The translations under genes were made by a program, and so were the position numbers. DNA of 64,000 nucleotides, taken from the NCBI GenBank assembly GCA_937951485.1, contig CALEDJ010000009.1, positions 84,155 through 148,154 of the forward strand. Direction: 5' to 3'. The notes under the pieces were generated by a model, which worked only from the letters and a program-made list of their open reading frames with translations, did no database searches and was not told where the DNA came from. Below, piece after piece: positions 1-9,279 of this stretch (position 1 is the first letter of the stretch; every line of letters starts with the position of its first letter). This DNA is from an uncultured bacterium. Its GTDB lineage: Bacteria; Hydrogenedentota; Hydrogenedentia; Hydrogenedentales; CAILVY01.

Positions 1-273
1 CGGCGGCATCCAGCGCTGTTCAAACGGCTGCTTCGCCTTGATGATCCGGCGCATACGGTTTTCCACGTCTTCGAGATCCGATTCCCCCAGCGGCGCGTCG
101 CCGAAATCGAAGTCGTAGTAGAACCCGTTTTCAACCGGCGGGCCGAAGGCCAGTTTCGCGTTCGGGCGCAATTCCAACACCGCCTGCGCCATGATGTGCG
201 CCAGTGAATGCCGCAACCGATACAAGAACTGATCCTCGTCGGACCCTTGGCCGCATACATCGTCCTGATTCAT
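1..273 (-). CDS. thrS: Threonyl-tRNA synthetase, N-terminal part, cut by window edge
   Basis: Ninety-one codons are visible, reading off the left edge. The peptide has RHSLAHIMAQAV followed by LAFGPPVENGFYYDFD, which is the start of the second N-terminal (editing) domain of threonyl-tRNA synthetase, the cytosolic enzyme that charges tRNA-Thr with ATP. In most ThrS proteins about 60 residues of TGS domain precede this block. Here it begins about 20 residues after the ATG (complement of 271-273), which has an AGGACA-like ribosome site just upstream. The frame stays open further upstream, but its translation does not resemble a TGS domain, so the short start is preferred. The catalytic core lies outside the window. 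Divergent from the next gene. Confidence 0.88.
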   Translation of the reverse strand, partial: MNQDDVCGQGSDEDQFLYRLRHSLAHIMAQAVLELRPNAKLAFGPPVENGFYYDFDFGDAPLGESDLEDVENRMRRIIKAKQPFEQRWMPP

Positions 274-512
274 GGTCTTTTGTCCTGTTGCAATTGTGAA
301 GAAAGCCGGTTTCTTCAAAAACCCGGCCCTATGCATACCGGTGGTGAGAAGTTCCGAAAAGCCGCGCGCCGACATGGCGCGGGATGCCGCAAAGCATAGC
401 AGGCAGCCCCGGGGAAAATCCATTTGCAGCGAAGCGCCGATGCTTATTCCAAGTGCAACAACCGGATACAGCGGAGAGAATGGATGGCGTGAGAAGGCGT
501 GGCGGTGTTTTG

Positions 513-518
513 TATAAT
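513..518 (+). promoter_or_regulatory. Sigma70-like -10 box for the propeller gene
   Basis: A perfect TATAAT stands 28 bp before the chosen start codon, with a weak TGAGAA -35 candidate at 490-495 (17-bp spacer). The following leader carries the ribosome site GAGGGA. Confidence 0.45.
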
Positions 519-546
519 ACGCCGCACGAATGACGAGGGACAGCGC

Positions 547-1755
547 ATGAAGGCGACCAACCAACAGGAACAGGGGACATCCTCTGCGACGCAAGGGCGA
601 TATATACGGCGTCGCCTGCGGTTGTGGCTTGCGGTGAGCATTTTGCCGGCCCTTGCGGCGGTGTGCATCGGCGCCGTCTTCGGATGGTGGCTGCTGCGCC
701 CCAATACTGCGCGCATCAATCCCCGTCTGGCCATCGAGCACTGGCCGGTCGTCAGTGATGGCATGCACAATTCCAACACGGACCTGCTCTACTGGCGCGG
801 ACATTACTACCTCGTGCATGCCAGTTCGCCGTGGCATCTCGGCAGCACGAAGTGCCAGTTGCTGCTCTGGCGGTCGCGCGACGCGCGGGACTGGGAATCG
901 GTTCGAAGTTTCCATATCCCCCGCAGCGACATCCGGGACCCAAAGTTTGCCGTCATTCACGACCGACTGTTTCTTTATGTACTGGAGAACACCGGATTGA
1001 TGGCCACGCCCTTTGGCACAAAGGCGGCCGTCAGCGACGATGGCGAACAATGGACGGATTTCGTGGCCATCCATCCGGAGGGTTGGCTTTTCTGGCGGCC
1101 GAAAACATATGACGGCCACACCTGGTATGTGCCCGCATACTGGCGTGATCATGGAAAATCCATTCTGCTGCGGTCCGCCGACGGATGGACATGGGAGGAA
1201 GTCGGCGTCATTTACGAAGGCGACGGCAATGACGAGACGGCCATCGAGTTCTTTCCAGATGGACGCATGATCGCCACCGCGCGCCTGGAAATCAACGCGG
1301 ACAGCGTTTTCGGCCATCGCGAGGCATGCACGTGGATAGGCACGGCGGACCCGCCCTACACGCGGTGGAATGGCGTGAAGTGTTTTGTGACCCGCCTGGA
1401 TGGGCCGTGTCTTTTCGCCCATGGCGGGGCGGTGTACGCCGTAGGCCGCCACAATCCGCAGCCCGCGCGGTTTCCGGTGTATTACGGGAGCATTTTCGGA
1501 AAGAAACGCACTGCACTGTACAAAGTCCTGCCGGAAGGCCTGGTTCACCTGACGGACCTGCCGAGTTCCGGCGACACCTCCTACGCAGGCGTCGTATTGC
1601 GCGGCAATGACCTGTATGTGTCTTACTACACCAGCGACATCCACAGGGATTATCCCTGGGGCATCGGCATGTTGGCCGCCACAGAAATCCGAATGGCAAA
1701 AATAGACCTTCAGGAGGTGGAGGAACTGGCGAGGGCCAGGGTTTCCGGGAACTGA
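547..1755 (+). CDS. Membrane-anchored sialidase-like beta-propeller protein
   Basis: A 402-residue protein. The ATG at 547 is preferred over an in-frame one at 499 because GAGGGA lies 8-13 bases before it. Residues 1-25 are polar, then RRRLRLWLAVSILPALAAV and following residues form one transmembrane segment, so the rest is predicted periplasmic or surface exposed. The body has repeated Trp/Asp blocks (YWRGHYYLVHA, RDPKFAVI, VSDDGEQWTDF, LRSADGWTWEEV) typical of five- or six-bladed propellers of the sialidase / GH43 superfamily. Some blades look like degenerate Asp boxes. Substrate is unknown and glycan hydrolysis is inferred only. The 3' end overlaps the convergent radical SAM gene by 46 bases. 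Confidence 0.6.
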   Translation: MKATNQQEQGTSSATQGRYIRRRLRLWLAVSILPALAAVCIGAVFGWWLLRPNTARINPRLAIEHWPVVSDGMHNSNTDLLYWRGHYYLVHASSPWHLGSTKCQLLLWRSRDARDWESVRSFHIPRSDIRDPKFAVIHDRLFLYVLENTGLMATPFGTKAAVSDDGEQWTDFVAIHPEGWLFWRPKTYDGHTWYVPAYWRDHGKSILLRSADGWTWEEVGVIYEGDGNDETAIEFFPDGRMIATARLEINADSVFGHREACTWIGTADPPYTRWNGVKCFVTRLDGPCLFAHGGAVYAVGRHNPQPARFPVYYGSIFGKKRTALYKVLPEGLVHLTDLPSSGDTSYAGVVLRGNDLYVSYYTSDIHRDYPWGIGMLAATEIRMAKIDLQEVEELARARVSGN

Positions 1756-2531
1756 GTCCATGTCGGCCCAGACGCGGCGCTGTCGCGCCGGCATTCGCTG
1801 CCGACGCACAGCCGGTCCCCCTCATACCAGAAGAAATCCACTGTGCGGGAGTGCTGCATGTCTTTGCGCTTGAACACCGCGTAGCCTTTCGCCGCCGCCT
1901 TCGCGTGCGCGCACGCCTTTTCATAAGTCGTCTCGCCGACCCGCAGGCGTGGCGCGTTCCGCGCGCCGCCGCGCCCCCGCGGGAGAAAACGATAGAGATG
2001 CCAAGCGTGCAGGCGGCCCCCCTCACGCGCATAGGCGTTGAGGAAATGCGCCAGCGACTCCAGTTCTCCTAGATTCAACGCCGTCACCACCGTGGACACC
2101 GTGACGGACTTGTCCGCCTCGCGCAGGCAAGCGAGGCGTTCCACGATGACCCGGTGGTGGCCGCCCGGATGATGCCGCAAGGCATCATGCGCCGACGCGG
2201 TTGCGCCATCGAGCGGCAGCACATAGCGGTCCACGGCTTCGGCGTGTTCGTAGTTCGGCGGCAACGCGACGCCGTTTGTGCCAATCTGCACGACAAAGCC
2301 CCGGCGCTTCGCCTCCCGCGCCAGGCGCATGGCGTCTGGAGGCCACGCGAACGGCTCGCCGCCGCCCAGCACTACGTTCCCGATACGGCGGCGGACCGCC
2401 TCGTCAAGCACACCCAGCGCCTGTTCGTAGCGCATTGAGGACATGCTGTTCTCCGTTACGCAATACGAGCACGACATGTTGCAGCCCGGGTGCAGCATCA
2501 GCACGGCGATGGAACACGCATCCATGCGCAT
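1710..2531 (-). CDS. Radical SAM domain protein
   Basis: A 273-residue protein. The start MRMDACSIAV at 2531 is preceded by AGGAG at good spacing; a longer reading to 2699 lacks this. The motif CNMSCSYC gives the CxxxCxxC cysteines that bind the 4Fe-4S cluster used to cleave S-adenosylmethionine, and GGGEPF is the SAM-binding GGE block. The next part (VQIGTNG, LDGATASAHDALR) follows the MoaA/SPASM-like barrel pattern. Few cysteines follow the barrel, so no clear SPASM auxiliary-cluster domain is seen. The substrate cannot be told. It is 62 bases downstream of the CBM9-like gene on the same strand, so the two may be co-transcribed. Its 3' end overlaps the convergent propeller gene. Confidence 0.85.
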   Translation of the reverse strand: MRMDACSIAVLMLHPGCNMSCSYCVTENSMSSMRYEQALGVLDEAVRRRIGNVVLGGGEPFAWPPDAMRLAREAKRRGFVVQIGTNGVALPPNYEHAEAVDRYVLPLDGATASAHDALRHHPGGHHRVIVERLACLREADKSVTVSTVVTALNLGELESLAHFLNAYAREGGRLHAWHLYRFLPRGRGGARNAPRLRVGETTYEKACAHAKAAAKGYAVFKRKDMQHSRTVDFFWYEGDRLCVGSECRRDSAASGPTWTQFPETLALASSSTS

Positions 2532-2593
2532 AAAACACTCCTGTCTGTGGTTTCCGCCGGGGTGAGTGCCGGAGTTTACGCGGTTCACGATAC

Positions 2594-3295
2594 TCAGGCA
2601 AAAAAAATCACCCCGAAGCGGTCCGGTTGGTGGAAATCGAGCCGGTCGCCAATCGGCGCCCATGCGGCCCAGTGCGGGTGGGAATTCTCCTCCGCGCACT
2701 TATAAAAATTTGCGCGCCATTGCCGCCCCGCAAGCGGACGCAAGGGCCCCAGATACGTTTCCAGCACCAGCACCGGTATGGTGAAGCGCAACCGCCACGT
2801 CACTGGTTTGACGATTTCTTCGGCAATCGGCCCTGAAAGCGATGTTTGGATGCGCGTCCGCGCCCCCAATTCCTGCGGGGCTTCTTCCTGCCGGGCAAAC
2901 CCGCCGTCCGGCAGCCGCGTGGGATTCTCCACATAACGCAGCAACAAGGTTCCGCAGCAGTTCATCTCGAAATTCATGTGGCCCTTTTCCGGAAACGGCT
3001 TGAAAAAACATTCGATGCAAGCGTCCTTGTACACTGCGCTCTGATAGGTCATGTGCGTGCACCGGACATAGCGATCCCGAACCATGAAAACGCCGTGAAG
3101 CGCTTCGTCATCGTGCAGCAATCGGAACAGCGTTTCTGGACGGTGTGCGCTGCTCGCGGGGTGGAAATGACCGATGCGCGCCCAATCCGCCGCCGCCCAG
3201 ACCGGATCATTCCAATCCCCGGAAGGAGCGCATGACACGCGATGAACAATATAGTGCGGAAGGACCGCACCATGCGCTTGAATACTTCCCGGCAT
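2594..3295 (-). CDS. CBM9-like carbohydrate-binding domain protein
   Basis: A 233-residue protein read from the ATG at 3295, which has GGGGAG/GAAAGG directly upstream; an ATG at 3325 has none. The whole chain looks like one CBM9-like beta-sandwich of the type often annotated as carbohydrate-binding family 9-like. It has an early DWNDPVWAAADW block, VYKDACIECFF in the middle, and the characteristic ending FYKCAEENSHPHWAAW...DFHQPDRFGVIFF. No signal peptide is visible, which is usual for many of these stand-alone proteins. It probably binds a sugar or polysaccharide end; no catalytic motif is seen. It lies between the acetyl-CoA synthetase gene (88-base gap) and the radical SAM gene. Confidence 0.75.
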   Translation of the reverse strand: MPGSIQAHGAVLPHYIVHRVSCAPSGDWNDPVWAAADWARIGHFHPASSAHRPETLFRLLHDDEALHGVFMVRDRYVRCTHMTYQSAVYKDACIECFFKPFPEKGHMNFEMNCCGTLLLRYVENPTRLPDGGFARQEEAPQELGARTRIQTSLSGPIAEEIVKPVTWRLRFTIPVLVLETYLGPLRPLAGRQWRANFYKCAEENSHPHWAAWAPIGDRLDFHQPDRFGVIFFA

Positions 3296-3383
3296 CCTTT
3301 CTCCCCATATCGAACCCTGCAGCATGGGCGATCATAGCGCCGCATGAGAAAATACGTCAATTGCGCAAGGTTGTGCCCGGCGC

Positions 3384-5618
3384 CTATCCGCGTCTCGCAA
3401 ACGCGCCGCGCGGCGCGCCCTGGAGGAATTCGTGGCGCTCGGCCATACGCGCGAGCGTACGCGCCGCATGGGCTGGACTGGAAAAGAGGTAGATGCCCAG
3501 CCGTTCAAGTTCGCGAATGGCGTTGTTGGGCGTTGCGCCATAGGCCAGGAGGGCCGTATCCGAGGCGGCGAGCAAAGGTTTTCCGTGTTCGGCGACGAAA
3601 CGGGCAATGCGCTGGATATCCTGCACTTCCATATGGCTGCCCATTTCGGCCAGTTTGTCGAGGCCGTGTTCCTGGGCGCGGCGCGACTGCGCCAGGCGCG
3701 CGATGCTGCTGGAAATGTAGCCGACACCCAGCAGGATCACCGCATCTACGGCAGGGCAACGCATCACCGCTTCGACCGTGCGCGAAAGCATCGTGATGTC
3801 GGTGCCCGCTACCAAATCAATGGGGTTGCCCCGGTTCCACCACGCGGGCAGGAACGCGTCCAGTTCCGCCAGCGTTTCCTCCGGCAGCGCCGCCACGTCC
3901 AATCCCGCTTCGGCGCAGGCGTCCGCCGCGATGACGCCCCAACCGCCGCCCTGGGAGACTATCCCCACGCGTCGCCCCTTTGGCAGCGGCTGCACAGCAA
4001 AAACGCCCGCGGCTTCCATCGCCTCGTAGGTGTCGTTAATAACCGTCGCACCGGCCTGGCGGCACGCGGCCTGAAAGAGCCGCACTTCGCTCGCAAGCGC
4101 GCCGGTGTGCGACCGCGCCGCTTTCATGCCCGCCTGGCTGCGCCCGCCCTTGATCAGCACCACGGGCTTGCGCGCGGCCGCCGCGCGCAGCGCCTCAAAG
4201 AAGCGCCGCCCGTCCCGCGCGCCCTCCACATAACTGAGAATGGATTGGGTCTGGGCGTCCTGCGTGAAAAAGGAAAGATAGTCCTCGGTCTGCACCACCG
4301 CTTCGTTGCCGCTGCTGATGAAGCGGCCGATGCCCACCTGATGCAGCGCGGCCCAGGTCAGCGCTGTGCCGCCCACGTTGCCGCTCTGCGAAACGATGGA
4401 CAGCGGCCCCGCGCCGGGATAGCGCGCGATCATGCCGCAATAAAGATGCTTCGGTGCGGGACTGGCCACGCCCGCGCAGTTCGGCCCCACCACCAGCATG
4501 CCGCTTTCGCGCGCCACGCGGACCAGTTCCGCCTGCGCGTCCCGCGCCGCCGCGTCGTCCAGTTCGCCAAAGCCCGCGGTGATCACCAGCACGGCGCGCA
4601 CGCCTCTCGCCGCGCATTCGCGCAGGCAGGCCAGCGCACCCTTGGGCGGCACGACAATGAGCGCCAGGTCCACCGCTTCTGGCAAGTCCGCCACGGTGGG
4701 AAAGCACGGCACGCCGAACAGTTCCTTGTGCTTCGGATTGACGCCGTACACGCGGCCATCATAGCCGCCTTCGAGGGTATTGAACAGAATCCGGAAGCCC
4801 CATTTTCCGGGAGAATCGGATGCGCCGACAATCGCCACGCTCTCCGGTTCGAACAATGCCCGGAACTGTTCGGGCGTCGGGCGCGATGCCTCCGGCGGTG
4901 CGGCCTCGTCGCCTTCGCGCAACGCGATGTGCGCATCCACGGCCACGGGGCGGCCGTCTTCCAGTACGAGCGGATTTACGTCAATCTGCGCGATGCGCGG
5001 ATGGTCCAGGAGAATTTGCCCCACAGCGCGGATGACGTGAACCAGCGCTTCCCGGTCTGCGGCGGCTTCGCCGCGAAATGCATCAAAAACCCTGCGCGCC
5101 CGCAACTCGTCCATCATTTCCAGGGCGTCCCGTTGGTCCAGCGGCGCCAGCCGGAACGACACATCGCCCAGCGCCTCCACCGCCACCCCGCCGACGCCCA
5201 GCATCACGCAGGGGCCGAACACCGCGTCGCGCAATCCGCCGACAATCACCTCCCGGCGGCCGCGCGCCTGCCGCTGCACCAGGAATCCATCCAGCGCACC
5301 GTCGCGATAAACGCCCTGCATAGTCCGCGCCGCTGTCACTACCGCTTCGCGGTCATCCAGATGCAACGCCACCAGCCCGACATCGCTCTTGTGCGCCACG
5401 CCCGCCGCGCAGCCTTTCACCACCACGGGATAGCCCATGGACTCCGCCGCCGCTGCCGCCGCTTCGGGGTCACGCGCGAAAAATTCCTCGATGACCGGCG
5501 CGCCACAGGCCGCGAGTAATCGTTTTGCATCATGCTCCGCAATGGCGTCGCGGCCTTCCGCGAACGCCGCATCAATGATGCCCTTTGTCGTCTCAATCGC
5601 TTCCGAAGAAAACACCAT
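3384..5618 (-). CDS. ADP-forming acetate--CoA ligase, beta-alpha fusion
   Basis: A 744-residue cytosolic enzyme that interconverts acyl-CoA + ADP + Pi with acid + ATP + CoA, usually for substrate-level ATP formation in fermentation. Residues about 10-230 are the ATP-grasp (beta) part: YPVVVKGCAAGVAHKSDVG, an LGVGG loop and QIDVNPLV. From about 255 comes the alpha part, with the CoA-binding Rossmann motif VGASDSPGKWG and the succinyl-CoA-ligase-like region. The phosphorylated histidine is in RSHTGALAS near residue 503. The order beta then alpha is the reverse of the alpha-beta order in many fused enzymes. Start ATG at 5618 with GAAAGG upstream. Substrate range (acetate or other acids) is not decided by sequence. 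Confidence 0.9.
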   Translation of the reverse strand: MVFSSEAIETTKGIIDAAFAEGRDAIAEHDAKRLLAACGAPVIEEFFARDPEAAAAAAESMGYPVVVKGCAAGVAHKSDVGLVALHLDDREAVVTAARTMQGVYRDGALDGFLVQRQARGRREVIVGGLRDAVFGPCVMLGVGGVAVEALGDVSFRLAPLDQRDALEMMDELRARRVFDAFRGEAAADREALVHVIRAVGQILLDHPRIAQIDVNPLVLEDGRPVAVDAHIALREGDEAAPPEASRPTPEQFRALFEPESVAIVGASDSPGKWGFRILFNTLEGGYDGRVYGVNPKHKELFGVPCFPTVADLPEAVDLALIVVPPKGALACLRECAARGVRAVLVITAGFGELDDAAARDAQAELVRVARESGMLVVGPNCAGVASPAPKHLYCGMIARYPGAGPLSIVSQSGNVGGTALTWAALHQVGIGRFISSGNEAVVQTEDYLSFFTQDAQTQSILSYVEGARDGRRFFEALRAAAARKPVVLIKGGRSQAGMKAARSHTGALASEVRLFQAACRQAGATVINDTYEAMEAAGVFAVQPLPKGRRVGIVSQGGGWGVIAADACAEAGLDVAALPEETLAELDAFLPAWWNRGNPIDLVAGTDITMLSRTVEAVMRCPAVDAVILLGVGYISSSIARLAQSRRAQEHGLDKLAEMGSHMEVQDIQRIARFVAEHGKPLLAASDTALLAYGATPNNAIRELERLGIYLFSSPAHAARTLARMAERHEFLQGAPRGAFARRG

Positions 5619-5743
5619 CCAACCTTTCGTGTAGTAGAATCATAATTCATCCATCAGGAATATGGACATCGCCTCACGGATCAGCACTATAATCACCGGC
5701 GCCGCCGCGAAGCAAACCACCACCGTATTCCGCATCTATTCGG

Positions 5744-5880
5744 ACTGCGGCGGCGTGCCGCCGCTTTCATGCGGGCGGGCCTGCCTGGACGCCAAACGTA
5801 GCCGCGGCGTCCCGCCGCGTGCGATCCATCCGCAACCAACGCGGCAGGATGCCGCGTCTACTGTGCATTGGAGACCTGCC
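5744..5880. repeat. Dispersed direct repeat, copy A, at the 3' end of addA
   Basis: The 53 bases 5744-5796 match 9280-9332 at 46 positions and in the same orientation, and similarity resumes more loosely in the tail (GTCTACT, then GGAGACC). The core contains a GCGGCGG/CCGCCGC hairpin. The tail runs into addA, so the last seven or so codons of addA and its stop appear to derive from the repeat. Confidence 0.75.
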
Positions 5881-8800
5881 AAAACGAGCGCACGATTTTG
5901 CGGACCGACTCAATCACGGCGGTCTCGTCCGCCTCGGACAGCCGCACCCGCTTTACCACGCCCTCATCCACGTAAGCGATGATGCCGGCGGGCGGCTGAA
6001 CACCCCGCAGGCGGCGCAGGGCCGCAGCATACAGCCGGATTTGCCATGCATAGTGCTCATGGACGCGGTCGCTGTAATGCCCGGTCTTGTAGTCGAGGAT
6101 CACCCCGTCGTCCAACACAGCATCCACCGTGCCGCTGATCACAGCGTCGTCCACGCACAGATGGAATGGCGCTTCGCGCTCCAGGCGTTCCTGGCGCGCG
6201 AGCAGCGCGCGCAGGTCGGATGCAGCGAAACGCTCCGCCATCGCGCGCAAATCCTCGGCCACCGCCGCTCGGCGCGACAGCCCCATCCCTGCTTCGGCGA
6301 GCATCGCCGCAAGTGGCGGCATATCCCGACGAAAATCCCAGCATTCGAACATGCGGTGCGCGAGTGTGCCACGCTGAAGCGCCCAGTGCCGCGCCCCGCC
6401 GGAGCGGCGCTCTGTGAGCGACTCAGCCTCCGCGGATTCCGCCATGTCTTTGTCTTCTTCCACGCCCATGTGGCGGAGCACGGCGGACACGGGAATCGTG
6501 CGGGACGGCGCGGCGGGCAGCGCGAGGGGCTGCACCTGGCGCGCCAGAATTTCCGGCGGCGGCGCCGCTTCCCGCGCGGCCGCGCGCGGCCCGGGTTCCG
6601 CCGCCTCCAGGCGACGGCGAATAGTCGCGCGCCAGCCATTGCCTCTTATGGTGGCTCGATGCGCCTGCGCAGCCACGGCGAACTCGTCGTCAATCGCCTC
6701 CAGCCAACTGCCGCTGTTTTTCCCTTCCAGCGATCCGCTCATCACCAGGTGGTCGCGTGCGCGCGTCAGCGCTACATACAACAGCCGGGCATGCTCGTTT
6801 TCCTCTTCTTCACGGATGCGCTGTTTGATCGCATCCACCATCGCAGATGGCGCGCGCAGGCCGGTGTCATCATCCGTGCGCAGCGCAAGGCCCAGATCGC
6901 GGTGCATCAGCAGCGGGTCGTGGTGCGCGCCCTTCGGCGGACTGCCCATGTCCACGACAAAAACCACGGGGAATTCCAGGCCCTTGGCCTTGTGAATCGT
7001 CATCAGCGTGACCGCGCCCGCGCCCTGCGGTTGCAGGAGCGCCTCGCCCTCACGCAGTTCCTGCCGTCCCACCTCGCTCAGGTAGCGCACGAAGGCGCGC
7101 AGGCTCGGCGGCCGCCGCCGCGCGAAGTCCTCGGCCAAGTCAATCAACTTGCGGACGTTCGACGCCTTCTGCAGACCGAGATGTCCCCCGAGCAGCACCG
7201 CCTCGCAGCCGGTCTTGTCCAGCACGGCGCGCAGGAAATCCGGGAGCGGCGCTTCCATGCGGTCGCGCAAATCGCGCATCATCGCGCGCGCGGCGCGCAA
7301 GGCCGCCGCATCGTCCGTGTTCTCCGGCAGCGCATCGCCCCAGAACGCCGCCGACAGGCTCCTGTTGCGCCCCATGTGGTATACCGTCGCGTCGCTGACG
7401 GCGCAGAGGGGACCGCGGAGAAACGCGAGCGCCGCGACATCGTTGCGCGGGTCGGTCAGCAGTTCCAGCAGGGTGAGCACGTCCACGACTTCCCGCTGCG
7501 CGTAAAAACCTTTTCCAGCCACCAGGGCGTAGGGGATTTTCGCATCCCGCAGGGCCTGCTCGTACAGGTGCACCGACGTGAACGCGCGGAACAGGATGGC
7601 CACATCGCCGTAATGCGCGGGACGCGGTGTGTGCGTATCGGGATCGCTGATTTCGAGGGGATGGTTCGGATCGCACAGCGCCAGGATGCGTGCGGCGATC
7701 AGTTTCGCCTCGGCGCGCCGCCAGTCTTCGCTCAGCGGCTTTGCTCCCGTTTTCGTTTCCGGGGTTTCCGGCAAAATGAACTCGATGCGCGGTTGGTCCA
7801 GCGCGGGCCGATGCGCCGCCATCGGCGCGTAGGCTTCCACGGCATGCAGGCAGCCCGACGCCGCGAAAAAGTCGTTGACAAACGCCAGCACGTCCGGCAG
7901 CGAGCGAAAATTGCGGGCCATCCGCGTCACATGGGTGGCCGCCGCTTTCTCCTGCTGAAAGACCTCCACCTCCGCCCCGCGAAAGAGATAGATGGACTGT
8001 TTCGCGTCGCCCACAAAAAACAACGACGGACCCGCAACGCCGTCGCCGGGCTCCACGATCAAACGAATGATCTCCAATTGGGTCGCGTCGGTGTCCTGAA
8101 ATTCATCCACCAGCAGGTGGCGCATGCCGCGCGCCAGTCGTCGCCGGAGTTCGGGAAAATCCCGCAGCGCATGCAGCGCCGCGTTGATGAGATCGTCGTA
8201 ATCCATCGCGTGCGCCTGCGCCTTGGCCGCCTGATATGCGGCGGCCGCCGCCTGCGCCACCGCAAAGGCATCGCAACTCAGCCGCGCCGCGCGCGATTCG
8301 TCGCGGTTTTCCGCGAGTTCTCTCGATTGCAACGTTTCCTTCGCGAATTTCTTGAGGGCATCCTGTAGTCTCGACAGGGCGTTGTACACCTCTTCCGACG
8401 GCCAGTTCTTTTTCGCACCGTGGGGCCATTTTTCCGTGAAGCGCGCCAGCGCGCGCTCGATCATTTCCGGATCAACCCCTCGCTGGATTTCCTCCAGCGT
8501 ATCCATCATCATCCGACGGCGTGTTTCCCGTCCGTCCGATGCGCTGGTGCAAAGGCCGTCGAAACTACGGAGTCGGCACAGATAATGCCGGAGGATGCTG
8601 CGCCGTCCCAGGACGGCCAGCCGCCGACGGTATTCCGCCGCCGCGATTTGCCGCCAATGCTTCAAGAGCGCCTCCGGATCGCGCAGCGGATGCGTCCCCT
8701 CCAGCCGTTCGAGCAACGCGGGTTTCTTCAACGCTTCGAGGATCATCCGATGCAGCGTGTTCAGCGGATAAGCCACCGCCAGGCGCGTCGCGCCTGCGTC

Positions 8801-9247
8801 CGCCTGTTCCAGCAGGTCATGGACTGTCTGCCGCGCCACCTGGTCCAGCAGCAGCGCCGCCTCCGCTTCGGCCAGCACCGTGAAGTCGGGATTCAGTCCG
8901 ATGAACAGCGCGTTTTCCCGCAGTATGGCGGCGCAGAAGGCGTGAATGGTCGAAATCCGCGCCGCGTCAATACGCCGTTCCATATCCCGCCACCGGTTCA
9001 TTTCCTGGGGATCGTCGCATGGCGCATTCCGGCGGAAGGTGCGCCGGAGGCGGTCCTTCATCTCCGCGGCCGCTTTGTCCGTGAACGTGATTGCGACGAT
9101 CTCATCCAGGTCCGCGCGCCGCGTCTCAATCAGGTGCGCGATGCGGTCCACCAGCACGCGCGTTTTTCCGGACCCCGCGCCCGCATCCACGCACAATCGC
9201 GGTGTGATCGTCTCAATCGCTTCAATCTGTTGTGGCGTCCGCTTCAT
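5858..9247 (-). CDS. addA: AddA: ATP-dependent helicase/nuclease subunit A
   Basis: A 1129-residue UvrD/RecB-type helicase with a C-terminal nuclease, partner of AddB in resecting double-strand breaks. The start MKRTPQQIEAI at 9247 has AAGGG seven bases upstream. Walker A is AGAGSGKT (residues 22-29). Walker B is VDEFQDTD near 380. GDAKQSIYLFRG is motif III, TIHKAKGLEFPVV motif V and LLYVALTRARD motif VI near 825. The nuclease end has GTVDAVLDDGVILDYKTG near 1050 with the active Asp and Lys, then QIRLYAAAL, so both activities look intact. Length fits AddA (about 1100-1250). It lies downstream of addB on the same strand but separated by about 780 bases, unusual for a pair that is normally adjacent. 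Confidence 0.93.
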   Translation of the reverse strand: MKRTPQQIEAIETITPRLCVDAGAGSGKTRVLVDRIAHLIETRRADLDEIVAITFTDKAAAEMKDRLRRTFRRNAPCDDPQEMNRWRDMERRIDAARISTIHAFCAAILRENALFIGLNPDFTVLAEAEAALLLDQVARQTVHDLLEQADAGATRLAVAYPLNTLHRMILEALKKPALLERLEGTHPLRDPEALLKHWRQIAAAEYRRRLAVLGRRSILRHYLCRLRSFDGLCTSASDGRETRRRMMMDTLEEIQRGVDPEMIERALARFTEKWPHGAKKNWPSEEVYNALSRLQDALKKFAKETLQSRELAENRDESRAARLSCDAFAVAQAAAAAYQAAKAQAHAMDYDDLINAALHALRDFPELRRRLARGMRHLLVDEFQDTDATQLEIIRLIVEPGDGVAGPSLFFVGDAKQSIYLFRGAEVEVFQQEKAAATHVTRMARNFRSLPDVLAFVNDFFAASGCLHAVEAYAPMAAHRPALDQPRIEFILPETPETKTGAKPLSEDWRRAEAKLIAARILALCDPNHPLEISDPDTHTPRPAHYGDVAILFRAFTSVHLYEQALRDAKIPYALVAGKGFYAQREVVDVLTLLELLTDPRNDVAALAFLRGPLCAVSDATVYHMGRNRSLSAAFWGDALPENTDDAAALRAARAMMRDLRDRMEAPLPDFLRAVLDKTGCEAVLLGGHLGLQKASNVRKLIDLAEDFARRRPPSLRAFVRYLSEVGRQELREGEALLQPQGAGAVTLMTIHKAKGLEFPVVFVVDMGSPPKGAHHDPLLMHRDLGLALRTDDDTGLRAPSAMVDAIKQRIREEEENEHARLLYVALTRARDHLVMSGSLEGKNSGSWLEAIDDEFAVAAQAHRATIRGNGWRATIRRRLEAAEPGPRAAAREAAPPPEILARQVQPLALPAAPSRTIPVSAVLRHMGVEEDKDMAESAEAESLTERRSGGARHWALQRGTLAHRMFECWDFRRDMPPLAAMLAEAGMGLSRRAAVAEDLRAMAERFAASDLRALLARQERLEREAPFHLCVDDAVISGTVDAVLDDGVILDYKTGHYSDRVHEHYAWQIRLYAAALRRLRGVQPPAGIIAYVDEGVVKRVRLSEADETAVIESVRKIVRSFWQVSNAQ

Positions 9248-9279
9248 CCCATTACCCTTGTCATGAATCATCTCTTTGA

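Noticed and set aside
2532..2699. Longer N-terminus for the radical SAM protein
   Set aside because: The extra 56 residues overlap the end of the CBM9-like gene and lack a ribosome site, whereas AGGAG stands before the ATG at 2531.
3432..5519. 695-codon open frame on the plus strand
   Set aside because: It is antisense to the acetyl-CoA synthetase gene; its translation is rich in Arg, His, Gln and Ala with no family pattern, a usual effect of GC-rich codon bias.
5819..8368. 849-codon open frame on the plus strand
   Set aside because: Antisense shadow of addA, whose motifs are all intact; composition is Arg/His-rich and there is no ribosome site.
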